Assembly: GCF_002863305.2 (NCBI RefSeq)
Contig: NZ_CP136962.1
Span: forward strand, 930,001-994,000
DNA length: 64,000 nucleotides
Source: Neisseria perflava
Lineage (GTDB): Bacteria > Pseudomonadota > Gammaproteobacteria > Burkholderiales > Neisseriaceae
Direction of reading: 5' to 3'
Position 1 is the stretch's first letter; each line of letters starts with the position of its first letter. Both the position numbers and the translations under genes were made by a program. Under the pieces are notes generated by a model. The model was not told where the DNA came from. It saw nothing but the letters and a program-made list of their open reading frames with translations, and did not search any database. Shown one piece after another: positions 1 through 8,565 of the stretch.

Positions 1-1
1 C

Positions 2-778
2 GGCCGTACAACACTGAATGGCGAAGGTTTGCAACACGAAGACGGCCACAGCCACATTCAAGCAGACTTGATTCCAAACTGTGTAACTTACGATCCGACA
101 TTCCAATATGAAGTAGCCGTTATCGTACACGATGGCTTGCGCCGCATGTATGTTAACCACGAAGACGTGTTCTACTACATCACCCTGATGAATGAAAACT
201 ACACCCATCCGGACATGCCTGAAGGCGTAGAACAAGATATCCTGAAAGGTATGTACTTGCTGAAAGCCAGTGGCAAAGGCGACAAAAAAGTCCAATTGAT
301 GGGTTCCGGTACCATCCTGCAAGAAGTAATTGCCGGTGCCGAATTGTTGAAAGCCGACTTCGGCGTAGAAGCAGACATCTGGTCTTGCCCATCATTCAAC
401 CAGCTGCACCGCGATGCCATCGAAGTGGAACGCTTCAATCGTCTGAACCCATTGGAAACTGCAAAAGTACCGTTTGTTACTTCTCAACTGCAAGGCCATG
501 ACGGTCCGGTTATTGCCGCTACCGACTACATCCGCAGCTATGCCGACCGTATCCGTGCCTACATCCCTAACGACTACCACGTCTTGGGTACCGATGGCTT
601 CGGTCGTTCCGACAGCCGTGCCAACCTGCGCAGCTTCTTCGAAGTTGACCGCTACAACGTTGCCGTTGCTGCATTGAGCGCTCTGGCCGAACAGGGCAAA
701 GTCAGCAAAGAAACCGTTCAACAAGCCATTAAAAAATATGGTATCAAAGCCGATGCAGCTCCTAGCTGGAAACGCTAA
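2..778 (+). CDS. aceE: Pyruvate dehydrogenase E1 component, C-terminal part (partial)
   Basis: This is the last roughly 258 codons of the thiamine-diphosphate E1 subunit of the pyruvate dehydrogenase complex, which decarboxylates pyruvate and passes the acetyl group to lipoyl-E2. The reading frame is open from the left edge, so the gene starts before the window. It reads GEGLQHEDGHSH near the start and has the E1p C-terminal region with LGTDGFGRSDSRANLR, typical of the homodimeric AceE type. It ends at TAA 776-778 and is followed by aceF and lpdA on the same strand, the usual PDH operon order. The family call is secure; only the 5' part is missing. Confidence 0.97.
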   Translation, partial: GRTTLNGEGLQHEDGHSHIQADLIPNCVTYDPTFQYEVAVIVHDGLRRMYVNHEDVFYYITLMNENYTHPDMPEGVEQDILKGMYLLKASGKGDKKVQLMGSGTILQEVIAGAELLKADFGVEADIWSCPSFNQLHRDAIEVERFNRLNPLETAKVPFVTSQLQGHDGPVIAATDYIRSYADRIRAYIPNDYHVLGTDGFGRSDSRANLRSFFEVDRYNVAVAALSALAEQGKVSKETVQQAIKKYGIKADAAPSWKR

Positions 779-783
779 TTGAT

Positions 784-900
784 GTTTCAGACGGCCTGTT
801 TGCTTCATGCCAACATTAGGCCGTCTGGAAACCAAATGTTTGAATGGTTTGAACAGACAAACTGTACCGATGCCGTGTGAAACAGTTTTCAGACGGCATC
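784..900 (+). repeat. Two decayed DUS hairpins between aceE and aceF
   Basis: Two inverted repeats built from uptake-sequence-like arms lie at 784-832 and 869-900. In the first, the right arm carries an extra G (GCCGTCTGGAA). In the second, the left arm has one mismatch (GCCGTGTGAA). Neither has a long T-run, so they could act as weak attenuators or mRNA stabilisers between aceE and aceF rather than full terminators. Confidence 0.6.
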
Positions 901-926
901 AAACTGAAAATATTAAAGGAACTCAA

Positions 927-2528
927 ATGAGTATCGTAGAAATCAAAGTCCCTGATATCGGCGGTCATGAAAACGTCGACATCATCGCTGTAGAAGTTAA
1001 AGCAGGCGACACCATTGCCGTTGACGACACCCTGATTACTTTAGAAACCGACAAAGCCACTATGGACGTACCTGCCGATGCAGCCGGTGTCGTAAAAGAA
1101 GTTAAAGTTAAAGTTGGCGATAAAATCTCTGAAGGCGGCGTTATTCTGACCGTTGAAACCGATGCCGCCGCTGCCGATGCAGCCCCGGCTCCTGCAGCTC
1201 CGGCTGCCGCTCCTGCCGCAGCCCCTGCAGGCGGTGCAACTGTAAAAGTCGTTGTACCGGATATTGGCGGTCATACAGATGTAGACATTATTGCCGTTGA
1301 AATTAAAGTTGGCGACACTGTTGCCGTTGACGACACTCTGATTACTCTGGAAACCGACAAAGCCACTATGGACGTACCATGTACAGAAGCCGGTGTGGTT
1401 AAAGCCGTATTTGTAAAAGTTGGCGACAAAGTATCTGAAGGTTCTGCCATTATCGAAGTAGAAACTGCCGGTTCTGCCGCAGCAGCTCCTGCTCCTGCCG
1501 CTCAAGCTGCTGCACCTGCACCAGCCGCTGCTTCAGCCCCTGCTGCCGCTCCAGCACCAGCCGCTGCGCCTGCTCCGGCTGCACCTGTAGCTGCCAAAAT
1601 TGACGAAGCTGCATTTGCCAAAGCACATGCCGGTCCTTCCGCACGCAAACTGGCACGCGAATTGGGCGTAGATCTGGGTCAAGTCAAAGGTACCGGTCTG
1701 AAAGGCCGTATCATGGGCGAAGACGTTAAAGCCTTCGTTAAATCCGTTATGCAAAGCGGTGCTGGCAAACCTGCCGCTGCCTCTTTGGGCGGTGGTCTGG
1801 ACTGGTTGCCATGGCCTAAAGTTGACTTCTCTAAATTCGGCAGCGTCGAAGTTAAAGAACTGTCTCGCATTAAGAAAATCTCCGGTCAAAACCTGTCTCG
1901 CAACTGGGTTGTGATTCCTCACGTTACCGTACACGAAGAAGCGGACATGACCGAATTGGAAGAATTCCGCAAACAGCTGAACAAAGAATGGGAACGCGAA
2001 GGCGTGAAACTGTCCCCATTGGCGTTCATCATCAAAGCCTCTGTTGCTGCGCTGAAAGCCTTCCCTGAATTCAATGCCTCTTTGGATGGCGACAACTTGG
2101 TGCTGAAAAACTACTTCAACATCGGTTTCGCAGCCGACACACCAAACGGCTTGGTTGTTCCAGTAATCAAAGACGTGGATCAAAAAGGCTTGAAACAAAT
2201 CAGCCAAGAGCTGACCGAATTGTCTAAAAAAGCCCGCGAAGGCAAGCTCAAACCGCAAGAAATGCAAGGTGCATGCTTTACCATTTCCAGCTTGGGCGGT
2301 ATCGGCGGCACAGGCTTCACTCCGATCGTGAATGCTCCTGAAGTTGCCATCTTGGGCGTGTGCAAATCCCAAATCAAACCGGTTTGGAACGGCAAAGAAT
2401 TCGCTCCTCGCTTGATGTGCCCATTGAGCCTGTCCTTCGACCACCGCGTCATCGACGGTGCCGCCGGTATGCGCTTTACCGTATTCCTGGCTAACCTGTT
2501 GAAAGACTTCCGCCGCATTACTCTGTAA
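927..2528 (+). CDS. aceF: Dihydrolipoyl acetyltransferase, PDH E2, two lipoyl domains
   Basis: E2 core of the pyruvate dehydrogenase complex, 533 aa, transferring acetyl groups from lipoyl-lysine to CoA. Two lipoyl domains are visible with ETDKATM motifs, so the lipoylated lysines are K43 and K145. They are joined by long Ala-Pro linkers. A peripheral subunit-binding domain follows ([10 protein letters not shown]...GRIMGEDV), then the catalytic acyltransferase domain with DHRVIDG near the C-terminus. I chose ATG 927 because AAGGA lies 6 nt upstream and the protein then begins directly with the lipoyl domain; an open frame continues upstream to 807 but has no such signal. It lies between aceE and lpdA. 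Confidence 0.97.
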   Translation: MSIVEIKVPDIGGHENVDIIAVEVKAGDTIAVDDTLITLETDKATMDVPADAAGVVKEVKVKVGDKISEGGVILTVETDAAAADAAPAPAAPAAAPAAAPAGGATVKVVVPDIGGHTDVDIIAVEIKVGDTVAVDDTLITLETDKATMDVPCTEAGVVKAVFVKVGDKVSEGSAIIEVETAGSAAAAPAPAAQAAAPAPAAASAPAAAPAPAAAPAPAAPVAAKIDEAAFAKAHAGPSARKLARELGVDLGQVKGTGLKGRIMGEDVKAFVKSVMQSGAGKPAAASLGGGLDWLPWPKVDFSKFGSVEVKELSRIKKISGQNLSRNWVVIPHVTVHEEADMTELEEFRKQLNKEWEREGVKLSPLAFIIKASVAALKAFPEFNASLDGDNLVLKNYFNIGFAADTPNGLVVPVIKDVDQKGLKQISQELTELSKKAREGKLKPQEMQGACFTISSLGGIGGTGFTPIVNAPEVAILGVCKSQIKPVWNGKEFAPRLMCPLSLSFDHRVIDGAAGMRFTVFLANLLKDFRRITL

Positions 2529-2536
2529 TCCAAGCA

Positions 2537-2574
2537 TTTTCAGACGGCCTTTTTACTTAGGCCGTCTGAAAAAA
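2537..2574 (+). terminator. Paired-DUS hairpin between aceF and lpdA
   Basis: Head-to-head uptake sequences form a near-perfect hairpin with arms TTTTCAGACGGCC and GGCCGTCTGAAAA. It lies 9 nt after the aceF stop. It may reduce readthrough into lpdA or terminate partially, since lpdA has no obvious promoter of its own in the remaining 30 nt. Confidence 0.7.
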
Positions 2575-2605
2575 GAAGTCCGAACATCATTCAGAAAGAT
2601 TAGAC

Positions 2606-4390
2606 ATGAGCTTAGTTGAATTAAAAGTGCCAGACATTGGCGGTCACGAAAATGTAGATATTATTGCGGTTGAAGTAAATGTAGGCGACACCATTGCCGT
2701 GGACGATACCCTGATTACTTTGGAAACCGATAAAGCCACTATGGACGTACCTGCCGAAGTTGCAGGTGTCGTTAAAGAAGTTAAAGTTAAAGTCGGCGAT
2801 AAAATCTCCGAAGGCGGCTTGATTGCAGTCGTTGAAGCAGAAGGTGCAGCTGCCGCTCCTAAAGCCGAAGCACCAGCTGCTCCTGCACAAGAAGCCCCTA
2901 AAGCTGCTGCTCCAGCTCCTCAAGCTGCACAATTCGGCGGTTCTGCCGATGCCGAATACGATGTGGTCGTATTGGGTGGCGGTCCCGGCGGTTATTCCGC
3001 TGCATTTGCCGCTGCCGACGAAGGCTTGAAAGTTGCCATCGTTGAACGTTACAAAACTTTGGGCGGCGTTTGCTTGAACGTCGGCTGTATCCCTTCCAAA
3101 GCCTTGTTGCACAACGCTGCCGTTATCGATGAAGTACGTCACTTGGCTGCCAACGGTATCAAATACCCAGAGCCTGAACTCGACATCGACATGCTGCGCG
3201 GCTACAAAGACGGCGTTGTTTCCCGTCTGACTACCGGTTTGGCAGGCATGGCTAAAGGCCGTAAAGTAGACGTTATCCAAGGTGACGGCCAATTCTTGGA
3301 TCCGCACCACTTGGAAGTTTCTCTGACGACCAGCGAAGTGTACGAACAAGCTACGCCTACCGGCGAGAAAAAAATCGTTGCCTTCAAAAACTGTATCATT
3401 GCTGCCGGCAGCCGCGTAACCAAACTGCCTTTCATCCCTGAAGACCCTCGCATCATCGACTCCAGCGGCGCTTTGGCTCTGAAAGAAGTACCGGGCAAAC
3501 TATTGATCATCGGCGGCGGCATCATCGGTCTCGAAATGGGTACGGTTTACAGCACTCTGGGTTCTCGTCTGGATGTTGTTGAAATGATGGACGGCCTGAT
3601 GCAAGGCGCAGACCGCGACTTGGTTAAAGTATGGCAAAAACAAAACGAATACCGTTTTGACAACATCATGATCAACACCAAAACTGTTGCTGTCGAGCCT
3701 AAAGAAGACGGCGTTTACGTTACCTTTGAAGGTGCAAATGCGCCTAAAGAGCCACAACGTTACGATGCCGTACTCGTAGCTGCCGGTCGTGCTCCTAACG
3801 GCAAACTCATCAGCGCTGAAAAAGCCGGTGTCGCTGTGACCGATCGCGGCTTCATCGAAGTCGATAAACAAATGCGTACCAATGTGCCGCACATCTACGC
3901 CATCGGCGACATCGTCGGTCAGCCTATGCTGGCGCACAAAGCCGTTCACGAAGGCCACGTTGCCGCTGAAAACTGCGCCGGCCACAAAGCCTACTTTGAC
4001 GCGCGCGTTATTCCGGGCGTTGCCTACACTTCTCCTGAAGTGGCATGGGTTGGCGAAACCGAGTTGTCTGCCAAAGCCTCCGGCCGCAAAATCACCAAAG
4101 CCAACTTCCCATGGGCTGCTTCCGGTCGTGCGATTGCCAACGGTTGCGACAATGGTTTCACCAAGCTGATTTTTGATGCTGAAACCGGCCGCATCATCGG
4201 CGGCGGTATCGTTGGTCCTAACGGCGGCGATATGATCGGCGAAGTCTGCTTGGCGATTGAAATGGGCTGTGATGCAGCCGATATCGGTAAAACCATCCAC
4301 CCACACCCAACCCTGGGCGAATCCATCGGTATGGCTGCGGAAGTGGCATTGGGCGTATGTACCGACCTGCCTGCTCAGAAAAAGAAATAA
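2606..4390 (+). CDS. lpdA: Dihydrolipoyl dehydrogenase with N-terminal lipoyl domain (P64k type)
   Basis: E3 subunit, 594 aa, reoxidising dihydrolipoamide with FAD and NAD+. Residues 1-80 are a lipoyl domain (ETDKATM), followed by an Ala-Pro-Lys linker. The flavoprotein then shows GGGPGGYSAAF for FAD binding, the redox disulfide CLNVGCIPSK, a second nucleotide-binding motif GGGIIGLEMG, and the catalytic HPHPTLGE at the dimer interface. A fused lipoyl domain is characteristic of the meningococcal P64k protein and rare in E3 proteins elsewhere. The domain's DNA closely matches the lipoyl segments of aceF, suggesting it arose by duplication from E2. Confidence 0.97.
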   Translation: MSLVELKVPDIGGHENVDIIAVEVNVGDTIAVDDTLITLETDKATMDVPAEVAGVVKEVKVKVGDKISEGGLIAVVEAEGAAAAPKAEAPAAPAQEAPKAAAPAPQAAQFGGSADAEYDVVVLGGGPGGYSAAFAAADEGLKVAIVERYKTLGGVCLNVGCIPSKALLHNAAVIDEVRHLAANGIKYPEPELDIDMLRGYKDGVVSRLTTGLAGMAKGRKVDVIQGDGQFLDPHHLEVSLTTSEVYEQATPTGEKKIVAFKNCIIAAGSRVTKLPFIPEDPRIIDSSGALALKEVPGKLLIIGGGIIGLEMGTVYSTLGSRLDVVEMMDGLMQGADRDLVKVWQKQNEYRFDNIMINTKTVAVEPKEDGVYVTFEGANAPKEPQRYDAVLVAAGRAPNGKLISAEKAGVAVTDRGFIEVDKQMRTNVPHIYAIGDIVGQPMLAHKAVHEGHVAAENCAGHKAYFDARVIPGVAYTSPEVAWVGETELSAKASGRKITKANFPWAASGRAIANGCDNGFTKLIFDAETGRIIGGGIVGPNGGDMIGEVCLAIEMGCDAADIGKTIHPHPTLGESIGMAAEVALGVCTDLPAQKKK

Positions 4391-4427
4391 GTTCACTCAA
4401 ATAAAATTTGAACGAACTTGATGGAAC

Positions 4428-4818
<391 letters not shown>

Positions 4819-5231
4819 TAGAAATCGTAAAACACAGGATACAAATGCCGTCTGAAAAAAGTCATGACTTGTTTTAATCAAGACTTATTTCTCAGACGGC
4901 ATTATTTTAATAACAACAACCATCCATTTTCTAAAGTCTATCCAAATAAACCAGTTACCGAAAACCTCACGCCATCAAGTATGGAGGAATTCAAGGCAAT
5001 GCTTCACCTGACCTTCGTGAACAACTTTACCGTATCAAATAACTCTTTCCAAAGCAGGGCTAACCCCAATCCCATACTTGCAAAACCTCAATGCCCTCCT
5101 TTTAAAATCAAATTCCTCGTATTTGTTTCCTATTCTTATTGTTGTCTAACTTTTCAGACGACCCCTTTCTTTATCCAAACTCCGTTATAATGACGGCTTT
5201 AAAATTAATTCATTCCCAAGACGGTTTTATC
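4819..5231. other. Intergenic region glnB-mpl with ATG-type DUS pair and a -10 element
   Basis: The stretch holds an inverted pair of ATGCCGTCTGAA-dialect uptake sequences (arms at 4845-4856 and 4891-4902, about 34 nt apart), which probably terminates glnB. A near-consensus -10 TATAAT lies at 5186-5191, 40 nt before mpl. A diverged uptake sequence (RC: GGGTCGTCTGAA) lies at 5152-5163. An open frame at 4864-5190 has poor codon quality and no recognisable protein, so I do not call it. Confidence 0.6.
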
Positions 5232-6608
5232 ATGAAACACATCCACATTATCGGTATCGGCGGCACATTTATGGGCGGCGTAGCGGCTATTGCCAAAGAA
5301 GCAGGTTTTAAAGTCAGCGGTTGCGACGCAAAGATGTATCCGCCGATGAGCACCCAGCTCGAAGCATTGGGCATAGACGTACACGAAGGTTTTGATGCAG
5401 CTCAATTAGACGAATTTAAAGCCGATATTTACGTTATCGGTAATGTTGCCAAACGCGGGATGGATGTGGTTGAAGCGATTTTAAACCGCGGCCTGCCTTA
5501 TATTTCCGGCCCGCAATGGCTTGCTGAAAACGTATTACACCAGCACTGGGTACTCGGCGTAGCCGGAACACACGGCAAAACGACCACAGCCTCCATGCTG
5601 GCATGGGTCTTAGAATATGCCGGTCTCGCGCCGGGCTTCCTGATTGGCGGCGTACCGGAAAACTTCAGTGTTTCCGCCCGCCTGCCGCAAACGCCTCGCC
5701 AAGACCCTAACTCAAAATCCCCATTCTTCGTCATCGAAGCCGACGAATACGACACCGCCTTTTTCGACAAACGCTCCAAATTCGTACACTACCGTCCGCG
5801 TACCGCAATTTTGAACAATTTAGAATTCGACCACGCCGACATTTTTGCCGATTTGGGCGCCATTCAAACCCAATTCCATCATTTGGTACGCACCGTGCCG
5901 TCTGAAGGCCTCATCGTCTGCAATGGCCAGCAGCAAAGCCTGCAAGATACTTTGGACAAAGGCTGCTGGACGCCCGTAGAAAAATTCGGTACCGAACAAG
6001 GCTGGCAGGTTGGTACCGTCCATGCCGACGGCTCGTTCGACGTACGCCATCACGGCGAAACAGTCGGACACGTCGCGTGGGAACTGATGGGCGAACACAA
6101 CCGTATGAACGCCCTCGCCGTTATCTCCGCTGCACGTCATGCCGGCGTCGATATTCAGACGGCCTGCGAAGCTTTAAGTGCATTTAAAAACGTCAAACGC
6201 CGTATGGAAATCAAAGGCACGGTAAACGGCATCACTGTTTACGACGACTTCGCCCACCACCCGACCGCCATCGAAACCACCATCGAAGGTTTACGCCAGC
6301 GCATCGGTAACGCACGCATCCTCGCTGTCCTCGAGCCGCGTTCCAATACCATGAAACTTGGCACAATGAAAGCCGCCTTACCTGCAAGCTTAAACGATGC
6401 AGACCAAGTGTTCTGCTACGCCGGTGGCGTGGACTGGGACATCGCCGAAGCCCTCGCACCTTTAGGCAGCAAACTGCACGTTGGCAACGACTTCGATGCC
6501 TTTGTTGCCGAAATCGTCAAAAATGCCGAAGCAGGCGATCATATTTTGGTCATGAGCAACGGCGGTTTTGGTGGAATACACGGAAAGCTGCTGGAAGCGT
6601 TGAAATAA
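5232..6608 (+). CDS. mpl: UDP-MurNAc:L-Ala-gamma-D-Glu-meso-DAP ligase
   Basis: Mur-ligase family enzyme of 458 aa that recycles peptidoglycan by joining the released tripeptide to UDP-MurNAc in the cytoplasm. It begins with a Rossmann-like IIGIGGTFMGGVA segment. It has the Mur ATP-binding loop GVAGTHGKTTTASML, the EADEYDTAFFDKRSKF metal/substrate segment, and the C-terminal domain DDFAHHPTAIETT, which fits Mpl better than MurC. ATG 5232 was chosen because it starts the conserved MKHIHIIGIGG; the frame is open upstream to 5139. The length matches E. coli Mpl (457 aa). It is probably transcribed alone. Confidence 0.93.
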   Translation: MKHIHIIGIGGTFMGGVAAIAKEAGFKVSGCDAKMYPPMSTQLEALGIDVHEGFDAAQLDEFKADIYVIGNVAKRGMDVVEAILNRGLPYISGPQWLAENVLHQHWVLGVAGTHGKTTTASMLAWVLEYAGLAPGFLIGGVPENFSVSARLPQTPRQDPNSKSPFFVIEADEYDTAFFDKRSKFVHYRPRTAILNNLEFDHADIFADLGAIQTQFHHLVRTVPSEGLIVCNGQQQSLQDTLDKGCWTPVEKFGTEQGWQVGTVHADGSFDVRHHGETVGHVAWELMGEHNRMNALAVISAARHAGVDIQTACEALSAFKNVKRRMEIKGTVNGITVYDDFAHHPTAIETTIEGLRQRIGNARILAVLEPRSNTMKLGTMKAALPASLNDADQVFCYAGGVDWDIAEALAPLGSKLHVGNDFDAFVAEIVKNAEAGDHILVMSNGGFGGIHGKLLEALK

Positions 6609-6624
6609 GCCTTCTCCAATAACC

Positions 6625-6657
6625 AAGGCCGTCTGAAACAATTTCAGACGGCCTTTT
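6625..6657 (+). terminator. Paired-DUS terminator after mpl
   Basis: A perfect inverted pair of AAGGCCGTCTGAAA / TTTCAGACGGCCTT arms is followed by a short T-run, 16 nt after the mpl stop. Confidence 0.85.
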
Positions 6658-6831
6658 ATCATGTGCCAATTTAAAATCTATATTTAAGAAAAACGTTTTA
6701 GTAATACCCAAATAACACTCATCTATTATTTGCCCGTACATACTTGCTCAAGACCATTTTTCCATTATGCATTGCCAACCCACCCAAAAATCTGATAATA
6801 ATGCAGTCAACATCTAAGCCATGCATATATC

Positions 6832-7485
6832 ATGAAACACAAAATTGCCTTTAAGCCCATAGTTCTCAGTATTGCGCTTTCCATCCTTCTGATTACAACA
6901 GCTGTATTTTTTGCCCGTCATCACAACTCGATCCTAAGTATTAATACCGATTTCCTACAACAAAAGATTACCGAACCCGAAGGACCATCACCGCAAATCG
7001 TACAATCTGCGCGCAACCAAATTGGCAAAACCCTTCGTTATGACCCGGCTTACACGAAGCTCACTTATCCGATGGGCGATGTACCTATATCAAAAGGTGT
7101 TTGCACAGACGTTATTATCCGAGCCTTACGTGACCAAAATATAGATTTGCAAGAGCTTGTTCATCAAGACATGAGCAGTAACTTTTCTGTCTATCCTAAA
7201 CGCTGGGGTTTGAAACAGCCGGACACTAATATCGACCACCGCCGCGTCCCTAACCTGATAACTTATTTCACACGCCAAGGTTGGGTAGTTCAAGATACAA
7301 ACTATCAAGCCGGAGATATCGTAACTTGGGAACTAAAAGGCAACCGTCCCCATATCGGCATTGTCTCTGACCGCAAAATCGGCGACAGGCCACTGATTAT
7401 CCATAATATCGGTTCGGGAACCCGTGAAGACGATGTCCTCTACCGCTACACCATTACCGGACATTTCAGGCTTCCCGTTCAATAA
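6832..7485 (+). CDS. DUF1287 family exported protein, probable NlpC/P60-like hydrolase
   Basis: Protein of 217 aa with an N-terminal membrane anchor or signal (about residues 10-28, hydrophobic after KHKIAFK). The remainder matches the DUF1287 family (E. coli YijF type). Visible candidate catalytic residues of a papain-like fold are C91 in SKGVCTDVIIRAL and H174 in NRPHIGIVSD, with a conserved IHNIGSG near the end. The family has no well-proven substrate; a periplasmic role in cell-wall turnover is an inference from the fold. It stands alone, with a noncoding AT-rich region on each side. Confidence 0.75.
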   Translation: MKHKIAFKPIVLSIALSILLITTAVFFARHHNSILSINTDFLQQKITEPEGPSPQIVQSARNQIGKTLRYDPAYTKLTYPMGDVPISKGVCTDVIIRALRDQNIDLQELVHQDMSSNFSVYPKRWGLKQPDTNIDHRRVPNLITYFTRQGWVVQDTNYQAGDIVTWELKGNRPHIGIVSDRKIGDRPLIIHNIGSGTREDDVLYRYTITGHFRLPVQ

Positions 7486-7710
7486 ATCATGAGACTACTG
7501 AAAGATTCACTTCAATATCATACCCAATCTGTAGTTTTGCGCTTTTTTTGCAATCCACCTTTCGAGGCCGTCTGAAACCATAGGTGGGATAACCATCCGA
7601 CAAAATATTAGAGACAGTGCGACATATTCCATATCACTGATATATATGATAATGTGATGAATTTTTACGATTTTAATTATATTGGAATCATGGATGGAGA
7701 GAATCGGTAA

Positions 7711-8316
7711 GTGGATAAGCTATCGAAACTAAAGATTAAATATACAATTTTTATATCAATATTTTTTGTCGTTTTTTACAAGGGAGCTGAGTTTTATACC
7801 TATACAGTCGATAATGTGCCTTCATATTTTATGGACTGGGAAAGGAATATTCCTTTCTTGCCCATATTTATGTTGCCTTATATGACGTCACCGTTTTTCT
7901 TCTTGGTCACTATATTTTTGGAAAAGAACGAAAGCAGTCTGAAATTACTGATAAAAAGAGCAACCTTTTTAATCGGAGTTTCTACTGCTCTATTTGTAAT
8001 ATTTCCCATGAAATTTTATTTTCCCAAGCCTGAAGTCGATAACCAAATTTTAAAATCCTTCTTTTATATTTTGGGAAAATTGGACAGTAGTTTTAATCAA
8101 TGCCCGTCATTACATGTGAGTTTCGCTTTTCTTTCAGCTGAGGTTTATTGTAGAGAATTCAAATCCAAATTCTTAAAATCATTTTTTGGTATATGGGGAT
8201 TTTTACTCGCCATTTCGGTCTTATTTGTCTATCAACACCATTTGATTGATTTCGTAGGGGGAGCATTGATATTCTTAATCACTTGTATCCTATTCCCAAG
8301 AAAAAAGACAGTTTAA
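7711..8316 (+). CDS. PAP2-like integral membrane protein
   Basis: Membrane protein of 201 aa with about six hydrophobic segments. It contains two of the three PAP2 phosphatase motifs: PSLH (132-135) and HHLID with H176 and D180. The first motif (KxxxxxxRP) is not evident, as in the Aur1/sphingomyelin-synthase-like PAP2_3 subgroup. The reaction is therefore probably lipid phosphate hydrolysis or headgroup transfer, unproven. The start is GTG 7711 with GGAGA about 10 nt upstream. An in-frame ATG at 7690 is blocked by a TAA immediately before the GTG. Base composition is clearly more AT-rich than its neighbours, which suggests acquisition. Confidence 0.7.
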   Translation: MDKLSKLKIKYTIFISIFFVVFYKGAEFYTYTVDNVPSYFMDWERNIPFLPIFMLPYMTSPFFFLVTIFLEKNESSLKLLIKRATFLIGVSTALFVIFPMKFYFPKPEVDNQILKSFFYILGKLDSSFNQCPSLHVSFAFLSAEVYCREFKSKFLKSFFGIWGFLLAISVLFVYQHHLIDFVGGALIFLITCILFPRKKTV

Positions 8317-8378
8317 ACATTTTGTCACAGAATCTTAGAAAGACCTACAACAACAATTGAACCATAGTTCAAACATAC

Positions 8379-8414
8379 AAAAAGGCCGTCTGAAACCATT
8401 TCAGACGGCCTTTT
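8379..8414. terminator. Bidirectional paired-DUS terminator between PAP2-like gene and feo operon
   Basis: Convergent genes meet here. A perfect inverted DUS pair flanked by A-run and T-run can terminate the PAP2-like gene on the plus strand and the feo operon on the minus strand. Confidence 0.85.
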
Positions 8415-8436
8415 ACTTTTACCTAACCCTCTTTAT

Positions 8437-8565
8437 TTAACCGCAACCGCCACATTTGCCGCAGCCGCTGCTGCAGTCGCGTTTTTTCGGTTTGAATACG
8501 AATTTTCGCAAGAGGAAGAATACGCAGGCGAGCATAATCAAGCCGACGATAATATATTGAGTCAT
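8437..8565 (-). CDS. FeoB-associated Cys-rich membrane protein (small ORF)
   Basis: A 42-aa gene directly after feoB. Its ATG (8565-8563) overlaps the feoB TGA by two bases, and an AAGGA lies about 10 nt upstream inside feoB. The product begins MTQYIIVGLIMLACVFFLL, a single membrane helix. A basic stretch (RKFVFKPKKRD) follows, then a cysteine cluster CSSGCGKCGGCG. This is the layout of the FeoB-associated Cys-rich family (pfam12669-like), thought to assist ferrous iron transport and take the place of FeoC. Translational coupling to feoB is likely. Confidence 0.85.
   Translation of the reverse strand: MTQYIIVGLIMLACVFFLLRKFVFKPKKRDCSSGCGKCGGCG

Noticed and set aside
807..926. Longer AceF start at 807
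   Set aside because: The added 40 residues run across two decayed uptake-sequence hairpins; ATG 927 has a proper ribosome-binding site and begins with the lipoyl domain.
1250..1620. Minus-strand Cys/Gly- and Gln-rich frames opposite aceF
   Set aside because: They are shadows of the Ala-Pro linkers and lipoyl domains of aceF.
4864..5190. Open frame of 108 codons between glnB and mpl
   Set aside because: It runs through an uptake-sequence arm, has no ribosome-binding site, and its composition looks like random AT-rich DNA with no recognisable domain.
7486..7710. Gene or RNA between the DUF1287 and PAP2-like genes
   Set aside because: Only one single uptake sequence (about 7565) and AT-rich promoter-like DNA; no terminator-bounded unit.
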